Positions 18,529 through 27,855 of a stretch of DNA of 64,000 nt are shown here, in pieces; positions within the stretch are counted from its first letter, which is position 1; each line of letters opens with the position of its first letter. Both the position numbers and the translations under genes were made by a program. The stretch spans positions 156,799 through 220,798 of the forward strand of contig NZ_QENY01000002.1 of the NCBI RefSeq assembly GCF_003096815.1. Reading direction: 5' to 3'. The DNA comes from Hallella colorans (GTDB lineage: Bacteria; Bacteroidota; Bacteroidia; Bacteroidales; Bacteroidaceae). The notes under the pieces were generated by a model. The model made no database searches, was not told the origin of the DNA, and saw nothing but the letters and a program-made list of their open reading frames with translations.

Positions 18529-18567
18529 AAGAAGTGGCTTTCACAACATATTGGAAAGCCACTTCTT
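18529..18567 (-). terminator. terminator after the large T9SS protein gene
   Basis: A perfect 14-bp stem, AAGAAGTGGCTTTC (18529-18542) with 18554-18567, and an 11-nt loop. On the minus strand it is followed by TGTTTTC, a modest T-tract. It lies 20 bp past the stop of the gene at 18587. Confidence 0.8.
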
Positions 18568-18586
18568 TATTTAAGATGAATGGTTA

Positions 18587-21500
18587 TCACTTGACTATCA
18601 ACTTGCGATTGGTCGTCACAGTTCCATTTTTGGCCGAGACAATATAAACTCCTCGGCTCAAGCTCTTCTTCATCGTGGTCATGTCATGAGGTAGGTTGAA
18701 ACGTGCCACCACATGTCCGGACAGCGTGTAAACGGTGGCATCGCCATTGATGTCGCTGTCAACAGACGACACGCTCGTGGCCCAATCCGCAAATGATGTT
18801 GCCGTTGTGTTGACCAATGTAAATCGGTCTGTAGCCGTCTCGCCTTCACCAGCGGTAAACATGTAAGACAGTTTGTTGTCATCAAAGGGTACCAACTGCT
18901 GCAGCTTCAGGTCGACAAGCTTCAAGTCGGAATACTGGTTAAGCCTTCTACGGGTAAGGGTTAAGGTGTAATTGCCTGCCTTTCCTGTTTTCACGGTGAT
19001 GTTCGCCTTGGTCAAATCGTCCGTGGTGTTGACCTGCAACATACCTGGTTTGGCATTGGAATAGATGGTTGTAGGCATCGATTCGGCTCCAAGTTTGAAA
19101 CCATCCCAACCGTTATCAAAATCGTCAGACGTGTTGACATTTTCCAACAACCACATCGTCTCGTGTGCATGCTCACCAGTTAGCTCAAACTTCACAGAAC
19201 CAGAAGTCTCGCTTGGAGCAGCACCAAAACGCTTAGCCAACTGTGGACTATTGGTATCTAATGTCACAACCCTGTTATAATCCAATGTCAACACTGCGTT
19301 GTCACCATTTGGTTTGACTTCCTCTGGCGTAAATTGCAACAAGAAACCTTGCATAGAAGGAATTACATAGAAAGCCAAATCAGAAGCAGCGAACAATGGA
19401 ACGGCCTGGTAAGAACCCGCTCCGTCTTCAAAGTTAGTTTCGAACTTATCTCCCCAGTCTTTTCCACTGCCTGTATGATACAGGTAAGCGGTGTTCTCCA
19501 CCTTATGGGTGGATGCGACAACTTGTGCCAAAGCAGCTGAGCTTATGGGTGCCGTATATGAGTTTCCAAATAGGTTTTGCCCCAACCCCCAATAATTCAC
19601 GGCGTCTTTTTGATTTGTGGCGCCATTCACTTTCGGGGCTTTTTGGGTGAGCGTCAACGTCACATTGTTAAAATCGAGGTATCCCTTCATGGTTTTCATC
19701 TTAGGCGTTGTAGACGCGTTTCGAATTGAATAGCCAGCAAAAGCGGTCATCGGTGCCTTAGCTTTCAAACCAACAAACTTTTGATAGAACTGGTTTTGAG
19801 CGTTATGCGCCTCATCATATTTGTAAATATATGAACCGCCGAGCATACCCGATGACATCTCTTTGAACGGTATTCCAAAGAATTGATCCGTATATTTCAC
19901 AGGGAAAGTCGTTCCCTTGGTAGGCGAACCCTCCAAATTATCCGTCCATGATGTAGGCTGCTCAAGCTTACGTGACCTGACATACATTTGCACCTCGGCA
20001 TATACTTTGTCTGATGCCGCACCGGGATATTGTGCAATGAATGTTCCGTTTGGCACATCTTTGGCGGATGCCTCAATCTTCAAGCGAACAGGATCTACGC
20101 TTCCATCTTGTTTAATTTCATGCGCGAAGCCCACCGTTCCACTCTTAACAACCAAGGCACTACCTGCTGGAATAACCATCGCCTTGCCGCTTTCATTAAT
20201 CAAACTGGCCGCCCAAAACGAAAGAGTAGACTCTCCTTCTGTCAGTCGGCAATCCCTTTCGGCAGCATGTCCGTTGTTATTCTCTTCCGTAGCAAACACG
20301 ATGTCCTCGTCATAGGTAGGTACCTTGTTTGCTGTCCAGTTGGAAGCGGTGCTGAAATCTTCGCTCGTCGAGCCTACCCAGAAGTTGGGTTTGTCGGTCT
20401 TCGTGACGTAGAACTTCACAATTCGGTCACCACCTGAGCTTCCCGGACACGATGTGCGGTCAGTAAACGTGGTGCGAACCTGATAGGTGTACACACCTGG
20501 CTCGTTGAATGTCACGTTGATATCGTTACCGTCAAACACTTTCTTTTCGGGAGTGTTGGTAATGTCGTACCATTCCACATTATATATATAAGGAGAAACT
20601 GGCAAATAAAGATGCAGCGGTTTCATACCGTCGGTAATGTCAAGATTGATAATGCTCTTCACCTCGAAACCGTTTTCAGTCTCCACCGAAGGCTCAGGAA
20701 TGTCGGTAGGTGATACTTGAACAAATTTCTTTCCTTCGCATGTGCCGTTATAAATGGTACGAACGAGGTACTTCCCTACCTCCACATCTTTCCATACTAC
20801 ATTGAGAACATCCTGTGTGGTGGTGGCTTTGTAAGTTCGAAGCGGCTCTCCTGTTAGGGTCGAACCATCCTCCGTCTTATACAATTCGTATTTAACGGGC
20901 AACGCTACATTCACGCCTTTAGCGACGCCAACACTCACCATGCCAGTACCTTTACCATCGCGATTGCACATGGCACCAAAGACTTCGAACGCTGCCTTGT
21001 CAGCATAATCGGTGAAATCAAACTTGTATGTCTTGCGGGCATAATCACCTGGCTCCGCAGGTCGGATAGTAAACTCGTCACTATTATAGTATCTGTCTTC
21101 TTTCGCTATGGCAGAGTAGATGTTGTTCCCTTCAGAATAGCTGTGACCATTATATAAACTCGGAACAAAGGCAGCACCGAAATAGTTGGTGCCTGTCAGT
21201 TTTTCCAATGGAGTGATAGGATCTACATTAGATGCCCAAGTCTTTCTGCTACTCGACGCTCCTTGTTCCCCCGTGCTGGCTCTATAAGCATAAGCAACAT
21301 TGTCTCCTTCCGGACCGAAATCAAACTTCACAACATTGTTGCCATTGCAATCAACTCCTACATACACTCCGTCCTTGTATCCCTCATCGCGCTTGGGCTT
21401 GTAATGCTGAAGCTTGCTCTCTGGAATTTCAAAGTTATAGGTTGCGGTATTGTTGCAATTGTCTTTCAAATCAAGTGCGTATTTGCCAGCAGGCAGGTCA

Positions 21501-23188
21501 GCGATGAAATAAGCGCCACGCAACTTGTCGTAGGTTATATCCTGTGGGAAATCTATATGCTTGGTGTACGGTTTGTCATCCGCAAAGTCGGTTATGACAA
21601 AATCTCTCTTGTCATCAAGGCGTTTCACGGTCAGAGTCAACGGAGCGGAAACATTAGCAAGGCCTATTGCCAAGCCAGCGGTATTGCCATGTATTCCCAG
21701 ATTCTGGTTAATCGTAGGAGACATCCAATCGTTTCGTACAACAAATTCAGGCTTGATGGGGTCAATCACAATTTCCTTTTCTATACGCACTTGGTCGCAA
21801 TCAGAGCCATATACGAATTTATACGTTCCCGGTTCAGCCACTTCTATTGTCTGTGACCATCGGGTATCAAACTCGTTGATGGGCATAGGCACATCCGTCT
21901 TGACAGGTGTATCAGGATAAGTGCCATCCTCATTTTGCTTGAACAATTTGGCATAGCGGTGCGCTTCGTCCATGAAGTAATAAGAAAACATATAGTCATC
22001 ATCGTTGCCACGACTATACCCTCCCTGAAAATCATACTTAATGGTGAACTTAGCGTCTTGGTAAGAACAGTCAGCAGGGTTCAAACTTCCCTTTGACGAA
22101 GTGCTAAAGTTCATCATTTTATCAAGTGTACGCACATGCGCATAGTACTCACCCGTTGTTTTTTCTCCACTACAAAGAGTGGAATATTTCAAGCCATAAA
22201 TCCTATTTCGTCCTTGTGACGAGAGTTTGGCAGCAGATGCAACCTTGTAAAAACGATAATACTCGCCTGGCGAATATGGCACCGGCATGTCGTAAGCCGG
22301 CACATGATCCACATCGTAATATTTACCATCAGCATAACTACGCAACTTCAATGTCTGCGCAAGGAGTTCGGTCTGAGCATCCAGCGCATCTTGGTTTTTC
22401 GTTTCAATGGTTGCTCTGAGGTAATAATCAAATGTGCAATCGCCTGTCTGCTTGATGAATATATTCTGCCCAAAAGACACAGTTGTCTTGCCGAAGCCCA
22501 CCAACTCAGATTTTTTTGTGTCGGTCTTGCCTTTCGAATCTGTAACGGTCACGTCGATATACTCACCCGATGCCAATCCGTCTACAATCCATGCGCGGTT
22601 CGGGGTGTTCTCCAAGGTTTTCTCCTCAGTGGTGTTGTCTGCGTGATGGATTGTCGCTTTATAGGTAAAAGGAGCTACGCCCTTCTCCACATTCACTGTT
22701 ATGCTACCATTTTTTGTGTCTGTTGGCGACGTGTTACATGTGGCGTCTTTCACTTTGAACGAGATAACAGGAGGATCTGTTGAAGGTATCTCCACTATCT
22801 CCACGTCGTGCAAGAATGTGTGTGTGGTTCCACCGGATTGCTGGAAATACACCTTATATTTCCCTACTGGCACATTCAGCCATGTTATTTCCCACACATT
22901 GGGATTTACGGTTTTCTGTTTCAGCACATTGTCAGAAAGAAAGCCACTACCATTATTGACAAGGGCTGTCTCATCGGTACTTGTCCGCAACTGTGCCTGT
23001 CCGTTGAGAGCCTCGTCGGCACCCAACGTCACGGTCAACGTGATGCTGCTTAGCTTCTCACCCACGTCAACCTTCGTCACTGTGCTGTTTTCAGGGGTCA
23101 CATTGACAAATGTAACCGCTGATACTACCATACATAATGGCAACATCAACAGCAATAACGCCATTCGTTGTAAATAATTTCTCATCAT
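18587..23188 (-). CDS. very large T9SS-exported surface protein with SprB-like repeats
   Basis: About 1,533 aa from the ATG at 23188; the frame is open to 23230, and 23185 is also possible. The chosen start gives a signal peptide, MMRNYLQRMALLLLMLPLCM..VVSA. Early residues include SprB/gliding-adhesin-like segments (FKVKDATCNTSPTDTKNGSI, TVNVEKGVAPFTYKATI), followed by many beta-sandwich repeats. A mid-protein segment reads NFWVGSTSEDFSTASNWTAN, a domain common in Bacteroidetes surface proteins. The last 70 residues are a type A T9SS sorting domain (VYTLSGHVVARFNLPHDM, SLSRGVYIVSAKNGTVTTNR, KLIVK). It should be exported by Sec, then T9SS, and attached to the surface. Probably an adhesin. A 54-aa small gene precedes it in the same direction. 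Confidence 0.92.
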   Translation of the reverse strand: MMRNYLQRMALLLLMLPLCMVVSAVTFVNVTPENSTVTKVDVGEKLSSITLTVTLGADEALNGQAQLRTSTDETALVNNGSGFLSDNVLKQKTVNPNVWEITWLNVPVGKYKVYFQQSGGTTHTFLHDVEIVEIPSTDPPVISFKVKDATCNTSPTDTKNGSITVNVEKGVAPFTYKATIHHADNTTEEKTLENTPNRAWIVDGLASGEYIDVTVTDSKGKTDTKKSELVGFGKTTVSFGQNIFIKQTGDCTFDYYLRATIETKNQDALDAQTELLAQTLKLRSYADGKYYDVDHVPAYDMPVPYSPGEYYRFYKVASAAKLSSQGRNRIYGLKYSTLCSGEKTTGEYYAHVRTLDKMMNFSTSSKGSLNPADCSYQDAKFTIKYDFQGGYSRGNDDDYMFSYYFMDEAHRYAKLFKQNEDGTYPDTPVKTDVPMPINEFDTRWSQTIEVAEPGTYKFVYGSDCDQVRIEKEIVIDPIKPEFVVRNDWMSPTINQNLGIHGNTAGLAIGLANVSAPLTLTVKRLDDKRDFVITDFADDKPYTKHIDFPQDITYDKLRGAYFIADLPAGKYALDLKDNCNNTATYNFEIPESKLQHYKPKRDEGYKDGVYVGVDCNGNNVVKFDFGPEGDNVAYAYRASTGEQGASSSRKTWASNVDPITPLEKLTGTNYFGAAFVPSLYNGHSYSEGNNIYSAIAKEDRYYNSDEFTIRPAEPGDYARKTYKFDFTDYADKAAFEVFGAMCNRDGKGTGMVSVGVAKGVNVALPVKYELYKTEDGSTLTGEPLRTYKATTTQDVLNVVWKDVEVGKYLVRTIYNGTCEGKKFVQVSPTDIPEPSVETENGFEVKSIINLDITDGMKPLHLYLPVSPYIYNVEWYDITNTPEKKVFDGNDINVTFNEPGVYTYQVRTTFTDRTSCPGSSGGDRIVKFYVTKTDKPNFWVGSTSEDFSTASNWTANKVPTYDEDIVFATEENNNGHAAERDCRLTEGESTLSFWAASLINESGKAMVIPAGSALVVKSGTVGFAHEIKQDGSVDPVRLKIEASAKDVPNGTFIAQYPGAASDKVYAEVQMYVRSRKLEQPTSWTDNLEGSPTKGTTFPVKYTDQFFGIPFKEMSSGMLGGSYIYKYDEAHNAQNQFYQKFVGLKAKAPMTAFAGYSIRNASTTPKMKTMKGYLDFNNVTLTLTQKAPKVNGATNQKDAVNYWGLGQNLFGNSYTAPISSAALAQVVASTHKVENTAYLYHTGSGKDWGDKFETNFEDGAGSYQAVPLFAASDLAFYVIPSMQGFLLQFTPEEVKPNGDNAVLTLDYNRVVTLDTNSPQLAKRFGAAPSETSGSVKFELTGEHAHETMWLLENVNTSDDFDNGWDGFKLGAESMPTTIYSNAKPGMLQVNTTDDLTKANITVKTGKAGNYTLTLTRRRLNQYSDLKLVDLKLQQLVPFDDNKLSYMFTAGEGETATDRFTLVNTTATSFADWATSVSSVDSDINGDATVYTLSGHVVARFNLPHDMTTMKKSLSRGVYIVSAKNGTVTTNRKLIVK

Positions 23189-23328
23189 TGATATCAATAA
23201 ATTTATTTTGTACTTCATATCACATGCCACGCTGCATAGACAAATGCTGGCAGGAAGAATAAAAAGATTAGCGACACACTCCCCAAAAAGCTATATCATC
23301 AACCGTACAGCGTATCATTAGACATGCG

Positions 23329-23493
23329 TCACTCATCTATCCAGCCAGACCACTTTGCGGGTGTAGTGTTGTCATCATTCTCATTGGTCTCTGGCTGCAA
23401 TTCCGCATCATCATCACCAGAGCCAATGTTTGGTCCCACAAAGGCTTGAGACGCCAATACTATAGCACTGGGAGAAATGTAATTTTTCTTCAT
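23329..23493 (-). CDS. 54-aa small protein upstream of the T9SS adhesin
   Basis: ATG at 23493, TGA at 23331-23329. The peptide starts MKKNYISPSAIVLASQAFVG and ends NTTPAKWSGWIDE; the middle is acidic (SGDDDAELQPETNENDD). It resembles, from memory, a group of short Prevotella/Bacteroides proteins that begin MKK.Y..P and end in an aromatic-acidic tail. It is not a classical signal peptide: the hydrophobic part is short and no cleavage motif is evident. It lies about 140 bp upstream of the T9SS gene, behind the same -7 box (23680-23687). Function unknown; a small exported or regulatory peptide are both possible. The codon structure and start context (AACTAACAATG) support translation. Confidence 0.7.
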   Translation of the reverse strand: MKKNYISPSAIVLASQAFVGPNIGSGDDDAELQPETNENDDNTTPAKWSGWIDE

Positions 23494-23679
23494 TGTTAGT
23501 TATTTTCTATTTATTTTATTTTTCAAAAGACATCAATTCGCCATAGGATTAGACTGCCATACGCACATCTATACATGTCAAAAAGCACATGTATCAGCAA
23601 TGACACATCGTACCATCTATACCCTAAGCTAAAAAATCGTTTCCGCACAAGCCCCAAATAACAATTGGAGATTGCGCTG

Positions 23680-23687
23680 CAAAGGTA
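23680..23687 (-). promoter_or_regulatory. -7 box of the small-gene/T9SS unit
   Basis: Minus strand TACCTTTG followed by CAGCGC. It gives a leader of about 180 nt before the 54-aa gene at 23493. No clear -33. Confidence 0.55.
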
Positions 23688-23771
23688 AAAATTTTACCCC
23701 CCCATTATTATAAAATATGTTAATGTTATCTAAATTAAATATATTTTAAAAGCCTGCAGCAGTAAAAAAGC

Positions 23772-23802
23772 ATTGCGTTTTACGATAAAAAACTTAAATT
23801 TG
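23772..23802 (+). promoter_or_regulatory. promoter of the coiled-coil membrane protein
   Basis: ATTG (23772-23775), 19 nt, TAAATTTG (23795-23802). Good consensus and spacing; the ATG is at 23897. Confidence 0.65.
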
Positions 23803-23896
23803 CACGACGATAAAATAACATTTACACATTCTAACAATGTGATTTCGGCAAAAACCAATGCTCCGCATAGTGACGAACTCACACAAATTGAAAACA

Positions 23897-24769
23897 ATGA
23901 AAAAGAAAATTCTCGTTCCTATCATATTGATTATCGTGCTCCTCGCGGGTGCTATCGTATGGCTTTTCATTGACCGTGACAAGCAACAACAAGAAAAACA
24001 ACAGATGATAGAGTTGGCCGAGATGGACAAGAAAGAGATGGAGAACCAATATGAACAGTTCGCTATGCAATACAGCGAGATGAAAACACAAATAAACAAC
24101 GACTCCATCATTGCCCAACTGACTCAAGAACAGGAGAAAACACAGCGTCTGCTGCAAGAGCTTCGACAAACCAAAAGCACCGACGCTCGTGAGATAGCGC
24201 GGCTCAAAAAAGAGTTGGCCACGGTCAGGGCGGTACTGCGTAGCTATGTCATCGAGATAGACTCTTTGAACCGTCTCAACCAAAACCTCACGGCAGAGAA
24301 CACGCGTATAAAGGGGCAATACGAGGAAGCCAACAAACAAATAGCCGGTCTCAACACCGAGAAAGAGAGCCTTTCCGAGAAAGTGGCCATCGCCGCACAG
24401 CTCGACGCCATCGGTATAGACCTTACGGGACTTGACAAACGCAACAAGCCCACCAAGAAAATAAAAAAGACCAAAGCCTTGCAGGTAAGCTTCGCATTGG
24501 CTAAAAATGTCACGGCACAGAGTGGCAACAAAGTGGTTTATGTGCGCATCAACACTCCCACGGGCACTCTCCTTGGCGGCGCAGGCACTTTCGCGTATGA
24601 AAATCGCAGCCTCGAGTGCTCCATGAAACGCAATGTCGAATATGGCGGCAAAGAGACTCCGGTGACACTCTATTGTGGGGTGACCGAGAGCTTGCAAGCC
24701 GGAACCTATCGCGTGAGCATCTTTGCCGACGGCAATATGATAGGAAGCAAGAACTTTGTGCTACAATGA
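23897..24769 (+). CDS. single-pass membrane protein with long coiled coil
   Basis: 290 aa from the ATG at 23897. Residues 1-25 (MKKKILVPIILIIVLLAGAI) form one membrane segment, then IDRD. Residues 30-170 are heptad-rich coiled coil (KQQQEKQQMIELAEMDKKEM, ENTRIKGQYEEANKQIAGLN). The last 100 residues are a compact beta-rich domain (LQVSFALAKNVTAQSGNKVV, PVTLYCGVTESLQAGTYRVS) that occurs, as I recall, in many Bacteroidales hypothetical proteins. Topology: short inside, coiled coil and beta domain in the periplasm. No enzyme motif. It has its own promoter and terminator. Function unknown; an envelope spacer or sensor is possible. Confidence 0.85.
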   Translation: MKKKILVPIILIIVLLAGAIVWLFIDRDKQQQEKQQMIELAEMDKKEMENQYEQFAMQYSEMKTQINNDSIIAQLTQEQEKTQRLLQELRQTKSTDAREIARLKKELATVRAVLRSYVIEIDSLNRLNQNLTAENTRIKGQYEEANKQIAGLNTEKESLSEKVAIAAQLDAIGIDLTGLDKRNKPTKKIKKTKALQVSFALAKNVTAQSGNKVVYVRINTPTGTLLGGAGTFAYENRSLECSMKRNVEYGGKETPVTLYCGVTESLQAGTYRVSIFADGNMIGSKNFVLQ

Positions 24770-24803
24770 GATCTGATTGGGCACATGAGTTGACATATCA
24801 CAT

Positions 24804-24837
24804 AGAGCCATGACTCCAATCGGTCATGGCTCTTTTC
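24804..24837 (+). terminator. terminator after the coiled-coil gene
   Basis: AGAGCCATGAC (24804-24814) pairs with GTCATGGCTCT (24823-24833), then TTTCATTTT. It lies between convergent genes; the T-tract serves the plus strand. Confidence 0.85.
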
Positions 24838-24840
24838 ATT

Positions 24841-26988
24841 TTATAACGGCATGCGAAAATCGCATCCCTCTCGCCAACGCGAGCAGCCCAAAGCGGTCTT
24901 GCCCCTGATGACCGTGCCCTGTCCACACTTGGGGCACACGTCTCCCACCTTGACAGCAAGATTTGTGGCTTTGGCGGCCGTGAGGTTATCGCCAACGCTC
25001 TCTTTGTTGACCGTGTGCCCATCTTGCGCCGACGCAGCCGCCATGCCACCCTCGCCCACCATTTTGGCTGGCCTCTTCGATGTTTTTGAACCACTCGCTT
25101 TGACGCCTCGCACTGTCTTTTTCTTGGCCGAGCCAGTGGGTTTTGGAGCTGGCTCCGGCTCCGCGCACGCTATCTGTCGGTTGCTACTGTCGTGCATCAC
25201 GTCTTGAACAATCTTGTAGACCTGCTCTTTCAATTCGCCAACAAACTGTTCGGCGCTGTATCGATGATGCTCTATGTCGCGCAGTTTCTTCTCCCAAATG
25301 CCCGTCAGCTCACAACTTGTGAGCAGTCGTTCGTGTATGGTGTCTATCAACTGGATACCCGTTGGTGTGGCCACAAGGTTCTTGCGTTCCCTCCTTATGT
25401 AATGACGCTTGAAGAGTGTCTCTATGATTCCAGCCCGCGACGATGGCCGCCCAATGCCGTTTTCCTTCATGGCAGCCCTCAGTTCGTCGTCGTCAACAAA
25501 CTTGCCAGCCGTCTCCATAGCCCTCAAGAGAGTGGCCTCGGTGTAGTGTTTGGGTGGCGTGGTCTGCTTCTCGGTCAGCGTGGGATGGTGCTCTCCCGTC
25601 TCGCCTTTCACAAAAGTGGGCAGCGTGCGCTCCTCATTGGCTTTTTTGCCATCGTCCTCGTCCTGCTCATCATCCTTGCTATAGACAGTTCGCCAGCCCG
25701 CATCCAAAATTTCCTTGCCGGTGGCTTTTAGTTCCACCTTGTCAACGACACCCAGCACTGTGGTGGTGGAAAACTTGCAATCAGGATAGAACGCGGCCAC
25801 AAAGCGACGGGCAATCAGGTCGTACACCTTCATTTCCATATCCGACAGCCCCACCGCTTGCTGACCCGTGGGAATGATGGCGTGGTGGTCTGTCACCTTG
25901 GACGAGTCGAAAACACGTTTCGGCTTGGGCAACTTGGCACTCGTCATGGCCAATGTCTTGATGATGTCGAGATAAGGTTTCTTGCCCGACACCTTAATTT
26001 GGCTCACACCATTCAATATATTGGGACATTGCGGATAGATGTCGTCAGGGAGATATTGAGTGTCCACGCGAGGATAGGTGGTCAGCTTTTTTTCGTAAAG
26101 CGCTTGTATCAAGTTGAGTGTCAACTCCGCCGAGAATCCAAATTTTCGATTGCAATCCACCTGCAACGAAGTCAGGTCATACAACTGCCGAGGCTGCTCC
26201 TTGCCTTGTTTTTTCTGCACGCGAGTCACCGTGAAAGGCGTGCCGTCTATGAGCGCAAGGTCTCTCTCACCCTCCTCCTTGACCATGTACCTGCCCTGCG
26301 TGGCCGTGAACAGGGTGTCTCTATACACCGTGGACAGCACCCAATAGGGTTCTGGCACAAAATGGTCTATCTCTTTCTGTCTACTCACGATGAGCGCGAG
26401 CGTTGGCGTCTGCACTCTTCCCACCGACAGCACCTGCCGATCGCGAGCGTACATCAGCGTATACAAGCGCGTGGCGTTCATCCCTAACAGCCAGTCGCCT
26501 ATGGCGCGGCACAGCCCCGCCATGTACAGGCTGTCATAGTCGGCCTGTGCCCGAAGGTTCTTGAAGCCGTCCTTGATGGCCTCGTCAGTCATTGAGGATA
26601 TCCATAGCCGCCTGACCGGGCACGTCGCCTTGGCCAACTGCATGACCCACCGCTGTATCAACTCACCCTCTTGCCCAGCGTCACCACAGTTCACTATCTC
26701 GTCAGCGTTGGCATAGAGACGCTCAATGGTTTTGAACTGACGCTCTATGCTGTCGCCCGGTATGAGCTTAATGCCAAACCTATCCGGCACCATGGGCAAG
26801 GCTGCCAATGTCCAAAACTTCCAATTGGTGAGATAGTCATTAGGCTCTTTCAATTCGCACAGATGCCCAAAAGTCCATGTCACTTGGTAGCCATTGCCCT
26901 CCATGTAACCGTCCTTGGATGCCGTGGCACCGAGAATACGCGCTATGTCGCGCGCCACGCTGGGTTTCTCCGCTATACAAACTATCAT
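24841..26988 (-). CDS. topB: DNA topoisomerase III
   Basis: 715 aa. The Toprim domain starts MIVCIAEKPSVARDIARILG and has the metal site in NCGDAGQEGELIQRW (residues 100-114), the Bacteroidetes variant of DADREGE. The active-site tyrosine is Tyr305 in KKLTTYPRVDTQYL. The C-terminus has a basic Ala/Lys/Pro-rich linker (PKPTGSAKKKTVRGVKASGS) and a four-cysteine zinc ribbon (CPKCGQGTVIRG, then C..WREGC). The family relaxes and decatenates DNA. It is divergent from lutA; length and motifs indicate a chromosomal housekeeping copy rather than an element-borne one. Confidence 0.95.
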   Translation of the reverse strand: MIVCIAEKPSVARDIARILGATASKDGYMEGNGYQVTWTFGHLCELKEPNDYLTNWKFWTLAALPMVPDRFGIKLIPGDSIERQFKTIERLYANADEIVNCGDAGQEGELIQRWVMQLAKATCPVRRLWISSMTDEAIKDGFKNLRAQADYDSLYMAGLCRAIGDWLLGMNATRLYTLMYARDRQVLSVGRVQTPTLALIVSRQKEIDHFVPEPYWVLSTVYRDTLFTATQGRYMVKEEGERDLALIDGTPFTVTRVQKKQGKEQPRQLYDLTSLQVDCNRKFGFSAELTLNLIQALYEKKLTTYPRVDTQYLPDDIYPQCPNILNGVSQIKVSGKKPYLDIIKTLAMTSAKLPKPKRVFDSSKVTDHHAIIPTGQQAVGLSDMEMKVYDLIARRFVAAFYPDCKFSTTTVLGVVDKVELKATGKEILDAGWRTVYSKDDEQDEDDGKKANEERTLPTFVKGETGEHHPTLTEKQTTPPKHYTEATLLRAMETAGKFVDDDELRAAMKENGIGRPSSRAGIIETLFKRHYIRRERKNLVATPTGIQLIDTIHERLLTSCELTGIWEKKLRDIEHHRYSAEQFVGELKEQVYKIVQDVMHDSSNRQIACAEPEPAPKPTGSAKKKTVRGVKASGSKTSKRPAKMVGEGGMAAASAQDGHTVNKESVGDNLTAAKATNLAVKVGDVCPKCGQGTVIRGKTALGCSRWREGCDFRMPL

Positions 26989-27009
26989 ACTTCGTTTCGT
27001 TCAGAAGCA

Positions 27010-27017
27010 CAAAGTTA
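27010..27017 (-). promoter_or_regulatory. -7 box for topB
   Basis: Minus strand TAACTTTG, 22 nt before the topB ATG (26988). The nearest TTTG upstream is 24 nt away. Confidence 0.5.
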
Positions 27018-27071
27018 GTAAAATCTTTGGTTAAATAATGCCAAAATAACTATCTAATCACAAATAATAGG

Positions 27072-27079
27072 TAAATTTG
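27072..27079 (+). promoter_or_regulatory. -7 box of the lutABC operon
   Basis: TAAATTTG, 25 nt before the lutA ATG at 27104. The -33 is not clear. Confidence 0.55.
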
Positions 27080-27103
27080 CTTATCGGTTCTAACAAGAAC
27101 ATT

Positions 27104-27844
27104 ATGAAGATTGGATTATTTATACCTTGTTATGTAGATGCCCTATTCCCCGAAGCGGGTATCGCCACCTACAAACTTTTGCAGCATTTAAATCTTGACG
27201 TGGTGTATCCCGAGCGACAAACTTGCTGCGGACAGCCCATGGCCAACGCTGGTTTTGAGCGCATGGCCGTGCCGTTGGCGCGCAAATATGGCGACATGTT
27301 TAACGGCGTGGACTATGTGGTCATGCCATCAGCGTCGTGCGCCGCCTACGTGCGCAATTTCTATCCCAAGCTGCTCAACACCGACGAGCACCCATGCGTC
27401 AGCGCACAAAACACCATGGATATTGTGGAGTTCCTGCACGACGTGATGAAGGTGAAATCGTTGCCCGGCAGTTTTCCCCACGTGGTGAGCGTGCACAACA
27501 GTTGCCACGGTGTGAGAGAGCTTGGGCTATCGTCGCCCTCGGAGCGTAACATTCCACCTTACAACAAAATCATCGACCTGCTGAAGCTCAAGCAGGGTAT
27601 TGACATTCGCCAGCCCGAACGACCCGACGAATGCTGCGGTTTTGGTGGCATGTTCGCCGTGGAAGAGCCCGACGTGTCTATCCGCATGGGCACGGACAAG
27701 ATAGACAGGCACATGGCCACGGGCGCGGAATATGTCACCGCCCCCGACTCCTCGTGCCTCATGCACATGGCCGGACTGGCCAAGCGGCAACATAAAGACA
27801 TCAAATTCATCCACGTTTCACAAATATTGGCCGAAGGCCTTTAA
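27104..27844 (+). CDS. lutA: L-lactate utilisation protein LutA, Fe-S oxidoreductase subunit
   Basis: 246 aa from the ATG at 27104. It has the two cysteine-rich CCG domains of the heterodisulfide-reductase/GlpC type: TCCGQPMANAG (Cys41-Cys42) and ECCGFGGMFAVEEP (Cys177-Cys178), plus MPSASCAAYV and VHNSCHGVREL. With LutB and LutC it oxidises L-lactate to pyruvate in many bacteria. It is the first of three tightly spaced genes, 11 bp before lutB. Confidence 0.93.
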   Translation: MKIGLFIPCYVDALFPEAGIATYKLLQHLNLDVVYPERQTCCGQPMANAGFERMAVPLARKYGDMFNGVDYVVMPSASCAAYVRNFYPKLLNTDEHPCVSAQNTMDIVEFLHDVMKVKSLPGSFPHVVSVHNSCHGVRELGLSSPSERNIPPYNKIIDLLKLKQGIDIRQPERPDECCGFGGMFAVEEPDVSIRMGTDKIDRHMATGAEYVTAPDSSCLMHMAGLAKRQHKDIKFIHVSQILAEGL

Positions 27845-27855
27845 GCTATCACACA

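Noticed and set aside
23879..24697. 272-aa open frame on the minus strand
   Set aside because: Antisense of the coiled-coil protein, which has a promoter, a membrane segment and a terminator.
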